Origin: Avichristensenella sp031550095
GTDB taxonomy: Bacteria; Bacillota; Clostridia; Christensenellales; Aristaeellaceae
Direction: 5' to 3'
Length of the DNA stretch: 9,859 nucleotides
Assembly: GCA_031550095.1 (NCBI GenBank)
Contig: JAVBOX010000001.1
Location: 1 to 9,859, forward strand
Position 1 is the first letter of the stretch; every line of letters starts with the position of its first letter. The translations under genes were made by a program, and so were the position numbers. Below the pieces are notes generated by a model. The model was not told the origin of the DNA and did no database searches. It was given only the letters and a program-made list of their open reading frames with translations. This document shows positions 5,967-9,859 of this stretch, in pieces.

Positions 5967-6509
5967 ATGCAGAATGGTGGACCCATGAGGCCATACTTCT
6001 TGCGGCCCCCCTCCCTTGGCTTCTCCCGTTGGACAATGGTGGACTCGGCGCTGGCGGAGAGCCTTTGGGGCGATAGCCGCGTTTCTCGTTATCTCTGTGC
6101 TTCTGGGATTTTCTCAAAGGATGAGATTTCCGTGCGCTTGGCATTGGAGGTAAAAAACCAGACGCTCTATGGCATCCAGTACTGGCCTGTGTTTTTTCGA
6201 GAAACAGAGGATTTGGTGGGCTGCTGCGGCTTGCGGCATTTTGACCTGCCCGGAGGGGCGTATGAATTTGGCGTCCATCTGCGGCCTGGCTATTGGCGGC
6301 GCGGCCTTGGGGAGGAGGCTGGGCGCGGAGTGCTTGCATACGCGCTGAAAATCCTTGGGTTTTCTGAGATCATGGCGGGTCATCATCCGGAAAACGCCGC
6401 CTCGCGAAAGCTTCTGATGAAGCTTGGGTTTGCATACACGCATGATTCCTTTTACGCGCCGACAGGCCTGATGCACCCGGTCTATCGGCTTTCACGGATG
6501 AAAGGGTGA
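5967..6509 (+). CDS. GNAT family N-acetyltransferase (RimJ/RimL-like)
   Basis: About 180 aa from ATG 5967. The fold begins near FLRPPSLGFSRWTMVDSAL and contains VGCCGLRHF (strand 4), YEFGVHLRPGYWRRGLGEEA (acetyl-CoA-binding RRGLGEE, equivalent to Q/RxxGxG/A) and the C-terminal HPENAASRKLLMKLGF motif, all typical of Acetyltransf_3-type enzymes. It should acetylate an amine from acetyl-CoA in the cytoplasm; substrate unknown. The start is uncertain. ATG 5967 has AGGAG 12 bases upstream, ATG 5985 has a close GGTGG, and GTG 5946 has poor spacing; the conserved fold begins after all three. Its stop TGA (6507-6509) lies directly at the start of the next gene, indicating co-transcription with the sensor genes. 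Confidence 0.87.
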   Translation: MQNGGPMRPYFLRPPSLGFSRWTMVDSALAESLWGDSRVSRYLCASGIFSKDEISVRLALEVKNQTLYGIQYWPVFFRETEDLVGCCGLRHFDLPGGAYEFGVHLRPGYWRRGLGEEAGRGVLAYALKILGFSEIMAGHHPENAASRKLLMKLGFAYTHDSFYAPTGLMHPVYRLSRMKG

Positions 6510-6514
6510 TTCCG

Positions 6515-7486
6515 TTGCGAAGGAAGCTCATTGTTTTATTTCTGCTGCTCATGATAGCGGCGAGCGTCACGGCCTGCGCTAAGCCCAAGGAACCCGTTTT
6601 AGAGGCCCGCCCCGTAATCGTGGGCTTTGCCCAGTTGGGTTCCGAAAGCGGTTGGCGTGTGGGAAACACGAAGGACATCACCGCGGCTGCGGAGCGGGCT
6701 GGTGTGCAGCTCATGTATAAAAATGCCGATCAAAAGCAGGAAAATCAAATCAAAGCCATTCGCTCCTTTATCGCCTATCAGGTGGATGTGATCGCCTATG
6801 CTCCCATTGTGGAGGACGGCTGGGATAATGTACTCAGAGAGGCCAAGGAAGCGGGCATCCCCGTGCTCCTCACGGACCGATATATCCAGACGGAGGATGA
6901 AAGTCTGTTTGTCGGGTTCATTGGATCCGACTTTTTAGAGGAAGGCCGGTCGGCGGGGCGGTTTTTGCTCAAGAAGGCGAAGGGAATGGAACGGGTTCGC
7001 ATCGTGGAAATCACGGGCACCGTGGATTCCACGCCCATGAAGCAGCGGGCCATCGGTTTTCGGGAGATGATCGCCGGAGACGAGAGGTTTGAAATCATCC
7101 GCAGCGTTTCAGGGGACTTTCTTCGCTCAAAGGGCAAGGAATGGATGGAAAAGATCCTGGAGGAGGAACGGGACATCGATGTTCTATATTCCCATAACGA
7201 CGCCATGACATTGGGTGCCTTGGAGGCCATTGAGGCGGCGGGACTGTCCCCTGGGAAGGATATCATCATCATCACGGTGGATGGAGAGCAGGGGGCCATC
7301 GATCTATTGCTTGAGGAAAAGATCAACTGTGTGGTTGAATGCACACCACTGATTGGGGATACCATCATGGCTTTGGCCAAGAAGCTGGCGAACGGAGAGA
7401 CCATCGAGCGAACTACATATTCAAATGAGAGGACCTTTTCGGAATTTGATGAGGACTTGGTTGCGTTGCCGGAGAGGGGATACTGA
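6515..7486 (+). CDS. YtfQ-like sugar-binding lipoprotein (periplasmic-binding-protein fold)
   Basis: 323 aa from TTG 6515; GTG 6506, which overlaps the previous stop as GTGA, is an alternative. TTG is preferred because AAAGGGTGAT sits five bases before it. The product begins MRRKLIVLFLLLMIAASVTAC with a lipobox (VTAC, Cys21), so it is an exported, membrane-anchored lipoprotein. The mature part is Peripla_BP_4-like and close to YtfQ, the galactofuranose-binding protein: GFAQLGSESGWR (37-48), QKQENQIKAIRSF (73-85), TDR (120-122), SGDFLRSKGKE (199-209), YSHNDAM (225-231), VDGEQG (255-260). No ABC ATPase or permease lies next to it; the kinase gene starts two bases after its stop. It may therefore present ligand to the kinase instead of, or as well as, feeding a transporter. 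The true sugar is unknown. Confidence 0.88.
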   Translation: MRRKLIVLFLLLMIAASVTACAKPKEPVLEARPVIVGFAQLGSESGWRVGNTKDITAAAERAGVQLMYKNADQKQENQIKAIRSFIAYQVDVIAYAPIVEDGWDNVLREAKEAGIPVLLTDRYIQTEDESLFVGFIGSDFLEEGRSAGRFLLKKAKGMERVRIVEITGTVDSTPMKQRAIGFREMIAGDERFEIIRSVSGDFLRSKGKEWMEKILEEERDIDVLYSHNDAMTLGALEAIEAAGLSPGKDIIIITVDGEQGAIDLLLEEKINCVVECTPLIGDTIMALAKKLANGETIERTTYSNERTFSEFDEDLVALPERGY

Positions 7487-7488
7487 CC

Positions 7489-8946
7489 GTGCGAGGCATG
7501 GATTGGCTTTTTCGGGCGCTGAATAGCCGGGACAGCCTTCGGGCGCGGATGCGGACCGCCCAGACGGCCTTGGTTGTGATGATGCTGATCCCCGCCGCTG
7601 TTTCCATCAGCCTCATGTCTGTTTTTTCCGCCCAGTATCACAGCGTCATCGTTCATATGGAGAAGGTTTCTTCCCTGATGCCGTTGATCCGGGATACCCT
7701 GCTCATCGAATTATCCGATATTGTGGTAGGGCGCACCCGCTTTGATGAAGGCGGCCAGTTCATTACCCTGCAGACGGCGCGGGACCAGTTGGACAGCCTT
7801 ATTGAGAGCGACGCGGCAAGCCGGATGGAGTTGGAGGTGGCCCGGCGTACCCTAGGCACTTTGGAGCGGTATGTCCGATCCATGGGAGACGCCATGCGGG
7901 TGGGTTCCACCGTGGATGAGGATTGGCTGGCGCTGGAGGAGATACGCGGCGTATCGACCCTTTTTGTGGACATGCTGCAAGATTCCATCAACGCGGAAAT
8001 CGGCGCTTCGGCGGAGGCCAGCAACCGAACACAAGCCGTGGTTCGGGTGACGCTGGCGATGGAGCTGGGGCTCTTGTGCCTGACCCTGCTTTTCACCGTG
8101 CTTGCCCAGCGATCCCTTTCCAGGGCTATTCGGGAGCCAATCGGCCGCATGGAGCAATTCGCCGGGCGGATCGCCAGGGGTGCCCTGTCCGAGCGGGTGC
8201 CCCAGCCGGACGTGGAGGAACTGAGGGATTTGACCGATAGCCTGAACCGAATGGCATTTCAGCTTCAGCGGTTGATTGAGGAAAACACAAGGGAACAGGA
8301 AAACCTGAAGAAGAGCGAGCTGCGGGCTCTTCAGGCGCAAATCACGCCTCACTTCCTTTACAATACTCTGGACGCCATTGTCTGGCTGGCGGAAGCCAGG
8401 CGCACCGTCGAGGTGGTTCAGATCACCAAAGCGCTGTCCAATTTTTTTCGTATTTCATTGAATAATGGCAAGGATTGGATCACCATTGAGCAGGAAGCGG
8501 AGCACCTGGAAGGATATCTGACCATTCAGCAGATCCGGTACCGGGATATTCTGCGCTATACCATCGACATTGACGAGGCGCTGAAATCCCAGCAGATTCT
8601 GAAGCTGACCATTCAGCCCATCGTGGAGAATGCCATCTACCATGGCATCAAGAACAGGCGGGGCGGCGGCTCCTTGTCTGTGGTGGTCCGAAGGGATGAA
8701 GACAGGCTTTTTGTGTCTGTGACGGATACGGGCGTAGGCCTTGAGGCGGAAAGGCTCTGGGAGGTTCGGGAAAGCTTGACGCGTTCGGAACCTCTGGACG
8801 CTGAATCCGGCTATGGGCTTTTCAGCGTGGACAAACGATTGAAGCTCTACTACGGGCAGAGTGAGGGACTCACCATCGAAAGTGAGCCGGGCAAAGGAAC
8901 AATGGTGGCGTTTCGCGTGCCGATACGGGAGGCAACCGATGGTTAG
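7489..8946 (+). CDS. YesM/LytS-type sensor histidine kinase
   Basis: 485 aa from GTG 7489, nine bases after GGAGAGGGG; ATG 7498 is a less well placed alternative. Order of parts: membrane segment about 26-47; extracytoplasmic, mainly helical region about 48-184; second membrane segment about 186-206; HAMP domain about 208-264; His_kinase (PF06580) with phospho-accepting His288 in ALQAQITPHFLYNTLD; HATPase with N-box QPIVENAIYHGIKN (376-389), DTGVGL (413-418) and GYGLFSVDKRL (441-451). It should autophosphorylate on His288 and pass phosphate to the adjacent regulator. The outer region is about 135 residues, short for a double-Cache sensor, and rich in predicted helix. That suits sensing through a partner such as the upstream sugar-binding lipoprotein. 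The end overlaps the regulator gene by 8 bp. Confidence 0.92.
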   Translation: MRGMDWLFRALNSRDSLRARMRTAQTALVVMMLIPAAVSISLMSVFSAQYHSVIVHMEKVSSLMPLIRDTLLIELSDIVVGRTRFDEGGQFITLQTARDQLDSLIESDAASRMELEVARRTLGTLERYVRSMGDAMRVGSTVDEDWLALEEIRGVSTLFVDMLQDSINAEIGASAEASNRTQAVVRVTLAMELGLLCLTLLFTVLAQRSLSRAIREPIGRMEQFAGRIARGALSERVPQPDVEELRDLTDSLNRMAFQLQRLIEENTREQENLKKSELRALQAQITPHFLYNTLDAIVWLAEARRTVEVVQITKALSNFFRISLNNGKDWITIEQEAEHLEGYLTIQQIRYRDILRYTIDIDEALKSQQILKLTIQPIVENAIYHGIKNRRGGGSLSVVVRRDEDRLFVSVTDTGVGLEAERLWEVRESLTRSEPLDAESGYGLFSVDKRLKLYYGQSEGLTIESEPGKGTMVAFRVPIREATDG

Positions 8947-9859
8947 CGTATTTTTGGTGGATGATGAAATTGTGATCCGGGAAGGGATCCGCAACGGCTT
9001 TCCCTGGGATGAGGGAGAATTTTCCCTGGCTGGGGAGGCGCCGGATGGTGAAATCGCCCTCTCCATGCTCCAGGAGCTCAAGCCAGATATTTTGATCACC
9101 GATATCAAGATGCCTTTCATGGACGGCCTGGCCCTTTGCCGTGCTGTCATCAAAACCATGCCCTGGATACACATCGTCATTCTAAGCGGGTATGACGACT
9201 TTGCCTATGCAAAGGAAGCGATTTCCCTTGGGGTGAAGGAGTATCTGCTCAAACCGGTCAGCGCCCAAGGCCTTCTGGACGTCCTTCGCCGGATTCGGCA
9301 AACCATTGAGGCGGAACGGGCACAGCAGGCGGATTTGGATGCGTTGAAGCGCCAGTTGGCCTCTTCCAGCCGTTATTTGCAGGAGAAGCTGCTTTCTGAT
9401 CTTTTGGACGGCGCTTCACCCCAGGACGCCCTGGCCCAGGCCAGAAAGCTTACCATGAACCTCCATGCCCGGTGGTACGCGGTGATGCTGGTGGACCCTG
9501 TTTCCGAAGGGGCGCTCCTGATGGTTCAGGGCGCCGCTCAGCGCCTCGCGGAAGGAACGGGCGGCGCGGTGCAGCTTTGTGTCAAAATGGGGCGGCTCGC
9601 TTTGGTCGTGATGGGGGATACCGCGCCGGATCTGGAGGAACGGGCGTATTCCTTTGCGCAGGCGGTGAAGCACGAGGCGGAGCAGGGCGGAGGAGAAGGC
9701 GTTCGGGTGGCTATTGGCGCTTCCGTGGAATCCTTTTCCGACCTGTCAAAGTCCTATGAGGCGGCTTGTGCCGTTCTCCTATCGATGGAGGGACTTCCCC
9801 GCCGCATCCTTGGCATCGCGGATGTGGACATTGAATCCCCCAGGGATTTGCTGCGCCTG
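8939..9859 (+). CDS. YesN-type response regulator, 3' end cut by window
   Basis: Open to the last base, 307 codons visible. The ATG lies inside the last codons of the kinase gene (ATGGTTAG overlap), implying translational coupling. The receiver domain spans residues 1-about 118: acidic pocket VDDE (7-10), phospho-acceptor Asp55 in ILITDIKMPFMDG, Ser83 in ILSGYDDF and Lys105 in YLLKPV. A probable coiled linker (about 120-150) leads to a middle domain with AIGASVESFSDLSKSYEAA, as in YesN-family proteins. The AraC-type DNA-binding domain expected at the C-terminus lies beyond the window and is therefore inferred. It is the natural partner of the upstream kinase, and is expected to activate a sugar uptake or degradation operon. 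Confidence 0.9.
   Translation, partial: MVSVFLVDDEIVIREGIRNGFPWDEGEFSLAGEAPDGEIALSMLQELKPDILITDIKMPFMDGLALCRAVIKTMPWIHIVILSGYDDFAYAKEAISLGVKEYLLKPVSAQGLLDVLRRIRQTIEAERAQQADLDALKRQLASSSRYLQEKLLSDLLDGASPQDALAQARKLTMNLHARWYAVMLVDPVSEGALLMVQGAAQRLAEGTGGAVQLCVKMGRLALVVMGDTAPDLEERAYSFAQAVKHEAEQGGGEGVRVAIGASVESFSDLSKSYEAACAVLLSMEGLPRRILGIADVDIESPRDLLRL

Noticed and set aside
6796..7656. 286-codon antisense frame opposite the sugar-binding lipoprotein
   Set aside because: No Shine-Dalgarno or family motif; it is explained as a shadow of a strongly conserved sense gene.
7653..8150. Long antisense frame opposite the histidine kinase
   Set aside because: Ser/Arg-rich composition typical of a reverse-complement shadow of a GC-rich gene; the sense strand has clear kinase domains.
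1..9859. CRISPR array, tRNA, rRNA, riboswitch or defence island
   Set aside because: No regularly spaced repeats, cloverleaf-like sequence, rRNA-like stretch or known defence gene was seen on reading both strands.

Overview
The window looks like a chromosomal segment of a moderately high-GC member of the Firmicutes, most likely class Clostridia. The grounds are AGGAGG-type ribosome binding sites with frequent TTG and GTG starts, consensus sigma-A promoters, and a set of typical Firmicutes proteins: a YugP-like zinc peptidase, a PRK06851-type ATPase, and a YesM/YesN-type two-component pair. The genus cannot be fixed from the sequence alone.

Layout. Bases 4-881 are a complete IS5-family (IS427-group) insertion sequence with 15-bp perfect terminal inverted repeats, flanking TA dinucleotides and a transposase split over two frames. 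It is inserted exactly at the stop codon of a YugP-like membrane zinc peptidase (881-1591, minus). Further minus-strand genes follow: a GT2-GtrA fusion glycosyltransferase (1697-2740), a class I SAM methyltransferase (2863-3642), and a secreted protein carrying a 55-residue tandem repeat (3766-4644). Consensus-like promoters can be read directly upstream of the peptidase, the glycosyltransferase and the methyltransferase, so these are largely separate transcription units.

A divergent intergenic region (4645-4844) separates these from a tight plus-strand run that continues to the window end: a PRK06851-like P-loop ATPase from a TTG start, a GNAT acetyltransferase, a YtfQ-like sugar-binding lipoprotein, a YesM/LytS-type sensor histidine kinase, and a YesN-type response regulator cut by the window edge. 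Gaps within the run are 33 bp or less, or overlaps.

How the genes work together. The last three genes form a compact binding lipoprotein-kinase-regulator cassette with no transporter genes between them. This matches the logic of the XylFII-LytS/YesN three-component xylose sensor of clostridia, but the binding protein is of the YtfQ (galactofuranose-type) class. The likely role is extracellular sugar sensing that switches on an uptake or degradation operon, possibly just beyond the window. That cassette, the degenerate second P-loop of the ATPase, and the IS junction that rebuilds a host stop codon are the points most worth a second look. No tRNA, rRNA, CRISPR array or defence system was seen.
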